A DNA stretch of 64,000 nucleotides, taken from NCBI GenBank assembly GCA_002105175.1, contig MCGE01000037.1, positions 342,003 to 406,002 on the forward strand. The letters are read 5' to 3'. Positions within the stretch are counted from its first letter, which is position 1, and the number at the start of each line of letters is the position of its first letter. The position numbers and the translations under genes were made by a program. The notes under the pieces are model-generated. The model worked only from the letters and a program-made list of their open reading frames with translations. It was not told the DNA's origin and made no database searches. The DNA comes from Absidia repens (taxonomy: Eukaryota > Mucoromycota > Mucoromycetes > Mucorales > Cunninghamellaceae). Shown here in pieces: positions 11,042-22,402 of the stretch.

Positions 11042-11796
11042 TCAATCACTGTTGTTCATATGAGCGTCAGATAGGCATGAGTCACCACCAAGGGTTGAAT
11101 CAGTTGGCATGCCTTTGTCTTGTTTTTTGTGTCGGGTTGCAAGGCGTTCTATATTGTGGTCTTCGCCCTGTGGTGTGGTTGGAGGGGAAGGTTGAATCAT
11201 TGATGAGGCTGAATTCAAACTAGGTGTACATGCATCGGACGAAGAAGCTTCACTTGTAGGAGACGCGATGGCGATCGTGGTGATATTGGTGTTGCACGTT
11301 GGTACATAATCTTCATCGCTAATCAACGGACTAGCAGCAAGACTTTGAGCCAGCAAAGTCTCATTGACATGTAATAATGACTGAAGGTATTCTGGCGATG
11401 GTTGCGATTGCTGTTGGAGAATGTTAATCAGTCCGTCGTTCCCGTCTAAAGATGCATCAGGTGTCAAAGGGCTGCTTAACCCTGTCAAATCCTTGTCGTC
11501 CACGATTGCAGTTGTATTGATTGTCTTCGTCGTTTGCGTCGTTGAGTTTGGTGAGATTTCTTTACTGTTTTGTAGCATTTTGAGCCAATTGATACCAGGT
11601 CCACTAAGCAAAAAAAAAAAAAAAAAAAAGGAAGGTAGGCGTTTATCAATATCAACTTCGTCATAAACAAACAATATGTTGTTCTATACCTTTCCTCCCA
11701 CTCTTCTCCCATCTTTTGCATAACCAGTTCAAGTTGTTCTTTTTGTCGTTCCAAATCATTCAAGCTTTCATCATAGTCAAGTATAGAATTGTCCAT
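11042..11796 (-). CDS. Hypothetical Ser/Thr-rich protein with a short N-terminal coiled coil
   Basis: Two exons, 11796-11690 and 11603-11042, joined across an 86-nt intron whose polypyrimidine tract includes a 19-nt T run; phase 2 gives EEWEE-SGPGINWLKM; product 222 aa. Residues 10-37 (SLNDLERQKEQLELVMQKM) form a charged amphipathic helix likely to be a coiled coil. The rest is rich in Ser, Thr, Pro and Gln (for example LQQQSQPSPEYLQSLL, PSPPTTPQGEDHN) and is probably disordered; no zinc finger, bZIP or membrane segment is seen. Composition suits a regulatory or scaffold protein, but no family was recognised. Confidence 0.6.
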
Positions 11797-12328
11797 CAGT
11801 GGGTGGCGATATAATAATGGAAAAGAGTGAAAGGGGAAGATGAAGAACTAACCAGGAAGGTCAATAAAAAAGAGATGGAAAAAAGGTTTTAAAAGTAGAG
11901 CCTGAAAATAGGCCCAAAATAAAAAGGTAAAAGTAAAGAGAAAAGAATAGGTGAAAAAAAAAAAAAAAAAAGTTTGAGAGGGTCTTAAAATATAAATTTC
12001 GATTTTGGTCTCCATTGTGCAGAGGCAAACAATGAAAAGGCCCCACCACCAACCAAAAAAAGCAATCACGTTTTAATTGGGCCAACCAGCCCTAGACCCG
12101 ATTCCATTTCATCCAGTCATAACATTCATATCACTGCCATACCTCGATACCACTCAGCCCACTGAACATATCATATACCCATGAAAACCCAAAAACCATG
12201 CCCTTTCCAACGCCCCCGAAAAAAAAAAGTAACAAAATGAAGTCTTTTATTTCAGAAAAATGATAAAATGAAAAAGAAAAAAGAAATGAATAAATATATA
12301 AGCTATAGTAAATGAGTAAAAGACAAAT
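11797..12328. other. Spacer between two minus-strand genes
   Basis: Upstream region of the Ser/Thr-rich gene and 3' flank of the GATA factor gene (AATAAA-like signals at 12240-12300 on the minus strand). No protein-like ORF beyond low-complexity Phe-rich text caused by an A-run. Confidence 0.45.
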
Positions 12329-13963
12329 CTAGAGGGATGTATGTTCAGTAAAGTCTAGCAGAGTTCGTAAAACATTGCACCGTTGTTCCAACATACCCAG
12401 AAAGCCTTGCATTTGATCCCGGTTCATTTGTACCAGTAAAGATGCAAACCGAGCGTCTTCATTGAAATCCAACACAGGCTTGTCGACCAAAGGTAGAGAA
12501 AGAGTGGATGTTTCCGAGGTAGAAGTAGGTGGAGTAGTTGTCATGACGATATCATCCATGGTTGTAGAATCAGGGGAGGACGCCAATGAGGTAGAAGGAG
12601 ACAGAAAGGGTTCTTCCGCCTTAACCACAGGTGTAGCAATAGAGAAAGTAGACATCATGGCATTACCACCAGTAGCAGGAGACATATCTTGTTGTTGTTG
12701 TTGTTGCTGTTGCTGTTGTTGATATTGATATGGATGATCATCTTCAGAAGACCAGCAATCCCGGCGGCGGCGTTGTATCGTCGTCTTGCGCATCTTGGCA
12801 GGTCGGTCCCGGTGATGTAATCTTGAATACAAACCACATGCATTGCAAACAGATTCGCCACGTTCATTCTTGCGCCATAAGGGGGTCCGCGTCTGTTGAC
12901 AGTTGACACACTGGATGTGATCTTGATCTTGCTGGTCTTGAGCATCCGATTCACAGGAGGTAGATTCCAGTACCTTCGTGGTGTCATGCATCTTGATAGG
13001 AGAGGTAGCAGCGTTGGCATTGACATTGTTCATGAACGCAGCAGCATCAGAGGGACCGCTAACGCCACCGGACATAACTACCATAGGACGATCGTTGGCA
13101 TAAGGATGGGCACGGCTTGGCACTTGAGACTTGTGACGCACTTGAAGAGGACGATGAGCATTGTATTGCTTGTAATACAGACCACAGGCATTGCACAAGG
13201 TTTGTTTGCGATCAGGAGTACGGCGCCAAAGAGGAGTCTTGGTAACTTTGCAGTTATAGCATTCCATGTGACGTGGAGGGCGAGTAGATTTGGCACACAC
13301 ACGAATAGGCATAGTGGCTTGACCAGGGGGAGGTGTCTTCTTGCGAATAGTACGCTTCACAGGTGCTGTTGTTGATTTTGTTGATACCATTCCTTGAGAT
13401 ATAGATTCAGTACAAGTAGCAGCAGCAGCAGGAGCAGGAGCATCATCACAAGACATTTCCATAGACATTATTGCAGGAGAAGAGTCAGGAGAATCCATAA
13501 ATGAAGTATTAGGAGATATTTCAACGTCGTCCAGCTGAAGGAATTGATCCACAGGAGAAGTCAAAGATTGGACTACCATATCACCAAACAAGGAATCTTG
13601 CAAAAGAGAAGTGGGTGGACTGTCTATACTGAGAGAGGAAGAAGATGGAGAGGACTGGTTTGAGAAGAGTTGATCCAAATTGACATCTTTGTTGTTGAAT
13701 AGGTCAAGCGGTTGGAATAATGAGCTATCATCATCCAAAAAGGCAAAAGGATCCATTGTTGTTGAGTTGTTGTTATTGTTCATATTGTTTGTTGTTGAGG
13801 AGGCTGTATTCGTTGTAATAGTTGTTGTTGTTGTTGTTGTTGTTGCAGCAGTAGGCGAAGCTATAGGCATCTGTTGTTGTATAGGTTGTAATTCACTTGT
13901 GTATTGTATTGTTGTTTGCTTGTTTTCTGTATCAATCGACATCATTTCCAACGTGTTTTCCAT
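12329..13963 (-). CDS. GATA-type transcription factor with two zinc fingers
   Basis: Intron-less 544-aa DNA-binding regulator. Finger 1: C235-X2-C238-X18-C257-X2-C260 with TKTPLWRRTP and LCNACGLYYKQYN. Finger 2: C352-X2-C355-X17-C373-X2-C376 with TRTPLWRKNE and VCNACGLYSRLHH, followed by a basic tail (KMRKTTIQRRRRD). Flanks are low complexity: a Thr/Asn run near residues 40-65 and a poly-Gln run near residue 415. Two GATA fingers occur in SreA/Urbs1/Sfu1 iron repressors, but the four-Cys region those proteins carry between the fingers is missing here (a single Cys in the linker), so an iron role is not supported. Nitrogen, light or development roles remain possible. The long 5' region (13.96-15.5 kb) probably holds the promoter. 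Confidence 0.92.
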   Translation of the reverse strand: MENTLEMMSIDTENKQTTIQYTSELQPIQQQMPIASPTAATTTTTTTTITTNTASSTTNNMNNNNNSTTMDPFAFLDDDSSLFQPLDLFNNKDVNLDQLFSNQSSPSSSSLSIDSPPTSLLQDSLFGDMVVQSLTSPVDQFLQLDDVEISPNTSFMDSPDSSPAIMSMEMSCDDAPAPAAAATCTESISQGMVSTKSTTAPVKRTIRKKTPPPGQATMPIRVCAKSTRPPRHMECYNCKVTKTPLWRRTPDRKQTLCNACGLYYKQYNAHRPLQVRHKSQVPSRAHPYANDRPMVVMSGGVSGPSDAAAFMNNVNANAATSPIKMHDTTKVLESTSCESDAQDQQDQDHIQCVNCQQTRTPLWRKNERGESVCNACGLYSRLHHRDRPAKMRKTTIQRRRRDCWSSEDDHPYQYQQQQQQQQQQQDMSPATGGNAMMSTFSIATPVVKAEEPFLSPSTSLASSPDSTTMDDIVMTTTPPTSTSETSTLSLPLVDKPVLDFNEDARFASLLVQMNRDQMQGFLGMLEQRCNVLRTLLDFTEHTSL

Positions 13964-15600
13964 TAAACATGTAGTAGTAGGCCATCTTTGGTAGAGGTTG
14001 GTTTTCTTTCAAATAGAAGAAAGAAAGAGGGTGTACTTTTTTTAAAACTTTTTTTTTATGATATAAAAAAGGGGAGGAGAGCGGGAATAACTAAAACATA
14101 GCGTGCATCTTTAAAAACGATTGATGCACACGTAGAGATTGAAGTAAAAAATAAAGGGGGAGGGTTTCAGAAGGGTAGTATAAAACTTGAGAAGGCGAGT
14201 ATAGAGCAAAATAACAAAAAGATAGAAACTTTTTGTTATTCAATCAAAGCGGATGGGGAAAGAAAAGTGAACAAAGAGCAAAAAGAAAAAAAACAAATAT
14301 TGAACGAAAATACCCCCTTTATAAAAAAAAATTTTATCTTTTCGGTTGCCGCTGGTTGAGCTGACCAATCATATTTAATAACCGACCCGTCGTACCCCCC
14401 CAGTGTTGTTTTAGCTCGCCCCCATGAATTTCCGAGTCAAAAAAAAAAAATTGACCCCACCTTCTACGATCTATTGAGAATGTATCTGCTTTTTTTTTTC
14501 TTTAAAAACATTACCTGTTTATTCCATCTGATGTGATCACAGGGTAGAGCACATATTTTTCACTAATGGAGCTTCTCTATACTCCATTTAAAACCTTGAT
14601 CAAACTCTCTTTCCTTTTTTCTTTGTGGAACGAAGGGTGATGATGATACGCAATTATTTCATTCCCCGCGTTATCAATTGGCCACTTATCCAATCATAGC
14701 TCATGTATCATCTTAAGATCACCTGCCAATGAAATGGAAAAGAAATCAGTTAAATTTCGCCAAAACTTGTCAAGTATTTCTAGTCCAAAAAGAAAGAGTT
14801 GTCAACGAGATAATAGATAAGTAGTCATTGAACAATCATATCCAGACGAAGGACGTCTGACCTGTCCACCCCAATCTTCGTATTTACATGGTTCCATTGA
14901 ACGAAAGGTATAAATGCCGTCGTCAGCAAGAAACAGCGAGACCACTTGCTTTTATACATTTGTCATCGTTTCTAAATATGGTTTTCGCCAATTCATGTTA
15001 TCACAGTACAAGATAGGACTGAGATTTTTTCTTACTACTTGTTAGTTGAAAACGAAGGTGGACTTTTGATGCATTTTCAGATGCATCAACAACTCTATCT
15101 CATAGGTACGGCAGACTTACCGCTCTAAAATTTACCTAAGCTCATTCAAAGACACAGTTTTCTATATATATCACAAAACTTTAAACAACGAGAATTCAAA
15201 TTCATGATACCGATTACCTTTGACTTTTTTTAACGTCCACCACAACAAATGTATTTATAACACGGATTTGCCTTTGTCTTTCATTATCTTCATTCACTAC
15301 ACTATGGCTATTTGCACACTTAAGAACAAACGGCATAATAAACACACTAGCAGAAGCGTAAAAATTACACACTTTTCTTAAAATGCAATTCATTCTCTTC
15401 GCTCTTTTAGTAGTACTATATTTTTTTTAGTCATTTAAAAGCGCTTTTTCGATTTTCCAAATTCAATCCCCTTTTTTAGGAGATATTATCTACCTCGACT
15501 GAAGAGGATAGCTTTGAATCAGGAACTGATCCATTAGTATAGCAAAAATGATATAATATATTTTGTATCCACCAAAAAAAAAATCGTAGACCACCCACAG
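13964..15600. promoter_or_regulatory. Long upstream region of the GATA factor gene
   Basis: About 1.6 kb without a supported ORF. It is A/T-rich, with A/T runs at 14310-14340, 14440-14450 and 14490-14500. Several GATA-like words occur (for example AGATAA and TGATAA type), compatible with autoregulation, but such words are frequent in AT-rich DNA. Confidence 0.4.
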
Positions 15601-16270
15601 AAAATATTTCAAATGCCACCCACGTGAAATGTTTATTTACCCACACTATTTTTTCTGCTCTCTTTCTTTTTGATTCTTTTTTTTTTCCTTCATTTTTCTT
15701 CGCCATTCAACTTCTATGGGATTATGTTGAACTTAGAATAGTGTCAGGACTAGTTTAGAAGGGGTTTCAGCTCAGGGATTACAAGATGCATGGGGAACCC
15801 CTTTCATTTAGGATTCAGGATTTGGAACCACCATTAGTTAGCTATTAGAACATCATTAGCTTAGTTTAGTGTTAGTTTGTCTATTTTTCGTATCTGTTTT
15901 CAAATAAGATACGTCCCTTTTATTTGCTTCAATGAAAAAATGTTCTACTAGTCTCTTTCATGTCTTGTACAAGAGATCATGCTTTAATGCAAAAAATATT
16001 CTACTAGTCTCTCATGTTTTGCGCAAGACATCAATTTTTTACTATCGACCCTTTAGATGATGCTTACAGTTGTTATGTTTCAATAAAATACATTGATTTA
16101 ATCTATAGCATGTTTTGCACAGTGTATTAGTTACCTTTTTATATCTTCCCCTTTATATTAGTGTTGATCGTTCTTCAGATCTTCCGTTAATCTCCTTCAT
16201 GCTAGTATCATTTGATTCCTCCGTTGCCGTTGCCTTTGGCAATGCTTCAATAAAATATATCCTCTTTTTT
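15601..16270 (+). repeat. Dispersed repeat family R1, copy 2
   Basis: Shares the ordered blocks of copy 1: CCACCCACGTGAAAT, CTGCTCTCTTTC, CGCCATTCAACTTCTATGGG, AGTGTCAGGACTAGTTTAGA, CAGGGATTACAAGATGCAT, CTTAGTTTAGTGTTAG, then repeated TTCAATAAAATA units. The 5' 300 bases are the best conserved; the 3' part is diverged with indels. It has no coding potential. Confidence 0.75.
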
Positions 16271-16356
16271 CTGAACATTATTCTATAACCTCAGATCTCA
16301 TACATTGTTCAATAGTCTTTTCTTTTTTTGTGTTATGATAAAATATGAAGTAAATA

Positions 16357-16761
16357 TTGTGCCGTTTTGAAGATGGTTACGATGACACTTGGGGAGACTT
16401 TCTGAATAGAAGTAAGAGTACTGTTCAGCTAATACGTATGTGTCTTTTTTTTTTTTTTTGCTTATATTTACTGATAATCAAATGTTTTATAAATACTGTA
16501 AATGTTTCCAAATCCTTTTACAAGACTGTACATAATAGGCTCCATATTCCTTTATCATTGTCTGATTGGCAAAGGATTGCTTTTTGATGAGAAATAAAAA
16601 ATATCGAACATACATTAAAAAAATCTGGGGAAGCTTAAACGATGATCCGTTGTCTGTTATGCGGTCACCGTTTTTACCATATACACCACTACACTTACAA
16701 TATGAAGATCCTAACACCATACAAATTGTATATAGTGTTCCACATATAAACCACACATGAT
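16357..16761 (+). pseudogene. Coding-like remnant of unknown origin
   Basis: Two open stretches look like protein rather than spacer: EDGYDDTWGDFLNRSKSTV at 16365-16430, and KKYRTYIKKIWGSLNDDPL with a tail ending at a TGA near 16758. A T-run and frame change separate them. No family was recognised; it may be a remnant of a transposon or duplicated gene. Confidence 0.25.
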
Positions 16762-16907
16762 ATTTTTTTATTCAAGTCAAATCCAGGTTCAAAAAAAAAA
16801 AAATAGTCCAAAATCAAAATAAAGACAATAAATTTCTTTTTTATTGAAGTATGATTGAACTGATTAATAAATATGATGTAGTATGTATTATTCCTAACTA
16901 ATAATTT

Positions 16908-18110
16908 CTAAACTAACATTCGAATCCATCTATCCACTATCCATCCTTCAAAATCATCACCATCTGGGTTTGATAAAATTCTAAAATCATTGTTGAGGCA
17001 GTCGAATCGTTTCCAGTCCCCTTGCGCTAGCTGATGAGTTTTGTTTTGGTGTGTTCCTCGTTTTCTGGGAAATCGCCTAGTGCTATATGGGAATATCCAC
17101 GGAGTTCGATCGGCATGAGTTGACGACAGCAGCATACCAGGCATTGGATGACTTTGGAGGTGATAAAAAAATTGTGAGTCAAGTACAAATTGATCAAGTT
17201 CGGTAACGGTGCCGCCATGGTATGGATGGATTCATCCGTTAAAAGAGTACTGTGCATGATATTGACTACCACCACACGGTGATGCGCTGGAATAAAGGAG
17301 ACAAAGGAGGTGTCATCGATTTTGGTAATGTCAGTGAGAGTGAGACGATTTAATCCAGGCCAAGGTCATTTTTGTCACTCACCGGAGTTGGTTGATTCGG
17401 AAGTCATCAATACGAGTTTGGCATAACGGGGCAGGGATCATCAAAAGGGCTAGTTGGAGCAGATTCCATCGTTAAGTTCATGAATCATGGGCTCGGTCCA
17501 AAATCCAGAGTCGATCAAAGCCGAAAAAAAAAAAACCATCGGATGTTGTTCATGGGTAATAAAGATGTCGTTCGAGATCCGTGGAGAACTGAGTATTTGG
17601 ATGCTATGAAGTTGATAACAGTGCTGGAGTAAACGCAAAGGGGTTTGTTTTATTGGTCGCCGAGAGTGATAATTCTGAAGTGCGGGTAATGACGAGAGAC
17701 ATGGTTGAAACTGGTATGTGCGATGCGTGCACTGGCTTGGATGGACAGTTCTTTCAGATGGCGCATGTGAGGTAACAAGAGGGAAAGCTTGGTGTCAGTC
17801 CAATTGGAGCCAGCCATATTCATATGATATCCCGGGGGTGGATGCTCTACATCAGCTAAACAGGGTAAGAAGAGTCGTTGCGTTGTGATGAAAGATCTTG
17901 GGAGTCGTCCAAAATAAAATTGACGATAGAATTAAAATGGTTGTTGACGAGTTCTAAGGAATAACGATCGGGTTGGTCTGTGGTTTCTTTGAGGATCATG
18001 GACACCAATTCTGGCGGAAGATCACGAGGATGAGGTGCAATGAGAATGGCGCCGTTGGGTTTAACATCTACATGCTTCGTACATGGCAGAGTGTTTCGTG
18101 TGCGTAAAGT
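16908..18110 (-). pseudogene. F-box / leucine-rich-repeat protein pseudogene
   Basis: Reading the minus strand from 18110 gives an F-box-like start (HPRDLPPELVSMILKET, then SLELVNNHFNSIVNFIL), followed by an early frame loss and stops. Downstream pieces in different frames are LRR-like: MRHLKELSIQASARIAHTSF, LLQHCYQLHSIQILSSPRIS, LPNLINLYLTHNFFITSKVI and CRQLMPIELRGYSHIAL. The order F-box then LRRs matches SCF substrate receptors of the Skp2/FBXL type, which are abundant in Mucoromycota. At least three frame breaks mean it cannot encode an intact protein. Recognition rests on pattern, not on a search. Confidence 0.6.
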
Positions 18111-18931
18111 TTAATTTGTGGGTGTCGCCTATATAACAAGTTTTTAGTACAAAAAATAATACCTCATATTTGGCGAAGGTTTATGCAACATTACCTGTAA
18201 AGATGCTCAATGGCATTTCCTCATTATCATCAGATTTGTCTTCAACATAAATAATAATCTTCCTTCCTCTAGTCTAAATACAGATAGTGGTATGGACGTT
18301 ATTTCCATAGTTCTACAATATTGTATTTTTATGTCGGGGCATCTTCTTACCTACAAGTTTGCGGATACGAAAGTCAACCTTTTCTTCAATGTCATTGCTG
18401 GTCTAAGAGGTTTGTTCGTTCATCAGTAACACATTGTATGCGGTTTGTTTATGGAAAAAAAAAAAGAGAAAAGGTCGATCACGGTACATTTCTTTCCGGC
18501 GGGTATTTAATATTGATAGCATTGACAGCACGGAATCATTTTTCCGACCAGCCTGTATCAGACATCCTACCTCATCTATTGGTATTCTGGCACACAAGTT
18601 CACTTCCTATAATATGTAATATATCTATTTATAAATCACATCGTTTAAATAAGTGTTTTTGCCAAGAAATCAGTCATCAAAAAAAAGACATACTCTTCCG
18701 TTCATGCCCATAGTGAAAATGATCAGATATGCAAATGGCTTGCACATTATATTTTCCGTATCTACAGTGACTTTAAAATTAGCAGATTATAATCCACATT
18801 GATTACAATAAAATGAAGTAAAGCAAAAAGCGAAAATGGTGTTATGAACGCTATCTTTTATTGATCATAAGAATGAAATTCAAACATCCTCCCTAATTTA
18901 TGGATTTTGATGTACATGACGTCCGTTAGAA

Positions 18932-18977
18932 CAAAAGGAAAAGACACATCATGCGTGTCTTTTTTTCTTTTCCTTTG
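18932..18977. repeat. Imperfect inverted repeat (hairpin)
   Basis: CAAAAGGAAAAGACAC at 18932-18947 is complementary to GTGTCTTTT at 18955 and TTCCTTTG ending at 18977, with a few extra T residues in the second arm. No gene adjoins it closely; a foldback or terminator-like role is only a guess. Confidence 0.5.
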
Positions 18978-19800
18978 TGGCATACATTAAATGGCAGGTA
19001 TGATCATGAAACTGCGCTGATGAGCATCGTCCGAGAATATTGTTCAAAGTACAGCGACATTTATTATTTCTAATTTGGGAAATAATATTTCTCGAAACGG
19101 ACTAAAAATGTTTATAAAGTTCTAGTGCTCACACTAGGACTAGCTTACTCATACAAAAACAGGAAACAGCGAAAGCATAGCAAAGTACAAGTATTTTGCT
19201 TCATCCAAATAAGTTGGAGGTTTTCAAAGTTTCTCTTTACCCACTGAAGTAAAATTCACCAACTCCGAACGGAGCAAACAATGGACAAGTAGAATGAAGC
19301 TCCCAGGGTCGTTTGAATCAAGTGCCCTCTGGACCATCATCAGTTTGGATCACGATAAATTTTTGGTAAAAATACCCCACCAATTTTCTTTTTATTTTAT
19401 CTTTAGTAAATTTTTATTATATTATTATCTCAAGCCTTTTTATATAAAATTCAGTACAAAGGTTTTTAAACACCAAATCACTGTCTTATTTTATTTTGTT
19501 TCTATCGTCTATATAGAAACCTGTTTACTTTTTATTTATTTATTTCTACTTTAAAATACTTTTACACAAAACTCCTTTTGACTTTATAGTCTCTATTTTA
19601 CTTTTTTGGTGCCTTAACTTGGTTTTCGGAAATCAGTTTTATCATTTTATTTTATTTTGACAGCAAGTCATCAATTTCGCTATATACCAAAAAGAAAATG
19701 GATCGTAAGAAAACTCGGCTATAGTAACTTTAATTTCGCTCTTTTGGCCCTCCAGCTTTTTTTTTTTCTGACCCACCGCTGACGCCCTGTCCACCATAGA

Positions 19801-19890
19801 AGCCGCCCATCCTTTTTTCTCAATCGCTGCCCACCCATAGTGCCAAATCACAGAGTCTTCCATCAAAACCCACACTTCAGAAACCCCTTG
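19801..19890 (-). repeat. Short dispersed repeat R2, copy 1
   Basis: On the minus strand it carries GTGTGGGTTTTGATGGAAG and CACTATGGGTGGGCAGC. The same two blocks in the same order recur at 20.7, 41.1 and 52.5 kb. It sits in a 101-codon open frame that is unlikely to be real. Confidence 0.5.
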
Positions 19891-20159
19891 CCACCCAGTA
19901 GCTACAGAATTAATATTATTCTCAACTTTGCTCTTCAATATACCCACCGCAATAAATACACTGTAATAGCTATTTTTTCACACAAACACATCCCTGTTTT
20001 CTTTCTGCGCACGAACTTATAGAGTTGGTGAAAGAAGTCTCCATAATACCCAATCCGTTCCTTATATATATATAGACACACTTTTTTTTTCTATGCATAT
20101 GTAATGCACATTCGATGAAGCTCATAATGTAAACATACAACAGAGAAACTAAATATAAG

Positions 20160-20360
20160 AAAAAGAACATATTTATTCAGACGTAGATTCAAACGATGAC
20201 AAACTATTACTAAACTAATGACGATTCCATGATGCTAATCTACTGACGTTCCCAAATCCTACATCCAAAATAAAAGGGTTTCCCCATGATGTTTGTTTTG
20301 CGTTTTTAAAAACGCCCCTAATTCAAGTTCTAACACTAATCCTAGATCACCAGTACCCCA
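20160..20360 (-). repeat. Dispersed repeat family R1, truncated minus-strand copy
   Basis: Reverse complement shows the R1 3' blocks: the AAAGGGTTTCCC / CATTTTGGATGTAGGA region, TTAGTTTAGTAATAGTTTG and GAATAAATATG. The 5' third of the element is missing or strongly diverged. Confidence 0.5.
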
Positions 20361-20689
20361 ATGAGCCTTGCCATCATATCATTCAGACTATCATGAAGGA
20401 AAAAAATAAAAAAGAAAGAAAAAGAGAGGAAAAAAAAAGGGGGACCAAAAAAAATAGAAAGCAAAATGCGGAGCTTGAATCATCCAGCCTTTTTTTTTTT
20501 CTGTCAAAAAATCAGGGAAGGGGCAATCGCCATAATTTCCATAGTGCATAATTCGTTTTATCTTCTAGTGGAAAGCCAGTTGCAGCTCCTACACAATCAA
20601 GCTCTAATCTCTCCGGCGCCTTTCAAATAAGCTATTATTTCAGCACACAAAAAAAAATCATTGACGACGAGCTGAGCACGACGGTTGGG

Positions 20690-20765
20690 CCCCAAGGGGC
20701 TGCCCACCATAGTGCGAAATGGCGGAGGCTTAATCCTATCCCCATCAAAACCCACACTTTAATAA
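20690..20765 (-). repeat. Short dispersed repeat R2, copy 2
   Basis: Minus strand carries AAAGTGTGGGTTTTGATGGG and CGCACTATGGTGGGCAGCC followed by CTTGGGGCCCAACC, which is shared with the copy near 41.1 kb. Confidence 0.55.
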
Positions 20766-21178
20766 AAAAACTGTGACACCCAATAAATCCAAAGATTTCC
20801 AAAAGCTCCAGCGGAGCGCCAGAGCATTTATTTATTTTACTTAAATTATTTCTCATTCAAAAATAATTGCCCCTGAATGAACTTTGGAAGCTACCGTCTC
20901 TATCACATACAAAGGTTGAACTGAAGCCTGAAAGTTCTGGTGTTCACTTACATAAAGCAACTATAAAAACAACAAAAACACAATCCAGTTAGACTAAAAT
21001 AGCAAATTTAGCAGTAACACCCTACTTCAGCTTTTAGCCAAAATAATCGCAATACTGGAACAAAATTTGACATAAAAAAAGTTTGCCTTCGATATTTCGA
21101 GCAAATAATTAACAAGAGATTTGCAACACAACACCAATCAAAATATAGCATATTTGCGTTTAAAAAAGGCAAAAATAT

Positions 21179-21260
21179 CGTCAGCTGCAGGATTTGAACC
21201 TACGCAGGCAGAGCCTATGTGATTTCTAGTCACACTCCTTAACCACTCGGACAAACTGAC
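21179..21260 (-). tRNA. tRNA-Ser (anticodon AGA)
   Basis: Class II tRNA, 82 nt, no intron. Acceptor GTCAGTT pairs with AGCTGAC (discriminator G). The anticodon arm is TGTGA-CTAGAAA-TCACA, anticodon AGA, reading UCU. A GGC/GCC long variable arm and a GGTTCAAATCC T-loop (B box) are present; the A box is seen in the TCCGAGTGGTTAAGG segment. T-runs on the minus strand just past the 3' end fit a Pol III terminator. Confidence 0.93.
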
Positions 21261-22402
21261 TTAACTGAAAGTGAAGTTGGACAGTAGTATATATTCCCTA
21301 CCTTAAAATTTGATCTCCGCGCGTCTTTCTATTGGCTATTTTATTTTGCTGGTCCTTTTTTACTTCATTTTGCTGGCCATCAACGTTTTCTTTTCACTGT
21401 TCTCCTTTCCATCCTTTTCCTTCCTTCTTTCTTTTTATACTGTTTTCTCTTATTATTTTGTCTCCTACTTTTGTCACTTCATGTCACTATCTCCACAACC
21501 ATTACGTACACTCTTACAAACAAGAACAACAATTACAATCTCCTCGTTTACTTTCATTCCCCTATTTTAGTGTAGTGTTAGTCAGCTCGCCCGTAGTCTA
21601 CCTCCTTGCCCCATATCGTAGTAATTAGTCAGTTCACCATTAGTTTAGTTTTTTAGAAAGTGTGGCGGTGTGCGTGTATGTGCTGGAAGTGCGAAACAAT
21701 TAGAATAAATAGGTGGAACAATTCTTTTCAATAAGCAATATCTCAGCTTTTTACGCATTTTTTTTTTGACTTCCCCTTTGCTTATTTTCCCATTTTTGAT
21801 ATTACTTTATCAGCTGTGCATTTTGATATTGCGAGTGATTTAACTTAAAGGTGATCAGACAATTGACTATCTTCCATTTTTTACACTTTAGCCACTCATA
21901 AAAAAAAAAAAAAGACCACTATAGTCATGATTCGGATGCTCAAAACGTGACGTATTGAAGAACTTTGTTTTCGACACTTTCGATACTTTTTTTTTTTTTT
22001 TACAAAAACCAGTATCCGTACATAGCTAAATATCAGCAATAATTTTGAAGCTTAAAACTTTGTTTCGCGCATTACATATAGTAGGGGAAGGACTGGAGAG
22101 TAAATATCAATTTGACAGTAACGGTTAATGAGGGTGCTTTTTGTTTTGATAGAAAGGGTGCGGAAAAGAATATGTTTCGTGTATGTTTAGTCTTTTTTCT
22201 TCCCCTTCCATCTCAGTCACTTTTCAGTGGAGAATTTTAGAGTTTGATTTAGGGATTCCTCTTTTCAAACTTGAACTTTGCAGAAGCCCATCATTTTGTA
22301 GTATGCACTCAACGCTGAGGTTTAGTTTATCTGGGTTTGAATTTTAATTCTGATAAGATATCACCCAAAGAAAAAATCCTACCTTTTCCCTTTGTATTTT
22401 TC
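21261..22402. promoter_or_regulatory. Upstream region of the D-amino-acid oxidase gene
   Basis: Pyrimidine-rich at 21340-21470, then A/T-rich DNA. Open frames at 21310-21628 read Phe/Leu/Ser-rich low-complexity text and are not called. No repeat copy was recognised here. Confidence 0.4.

Larger units (their letters stand above)
18111..20159. other. Gene-poor stretch
   Basis: No supported gene. Open frames at 18321-18713 and 19294-19554 have atypical composition and no family match. A hairpin-forming inverted repeat lies at 18932-18977, and a copy of the short repeat R2 lies at 19801-19890. Confidence 0.4.

Noticed and set aside
12896..13375. 159-codon plus-strand open frame
   Set aside because: It is antisense to the GATA factor zinc-finger region.
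12329..13963. GATA factor considered to be an SreA-type iron repressor
   Set aside because: The four-Cys segment between the fingers that defines that group is absent.
15601..16270. R1 repeat considered as a gene because of short open frames on its minus strand
   Set aside because: The open text (for example near 15476-15706) is not kept in other copies, while the DNA blocks are.
19642..19947. 101-codon minus-strand open frame
   Set aside because: It is largely the R2 repeat; the same peptide-like text recurs at 20.7 and 41.1 kb with stops, so it is not a conserved gene.
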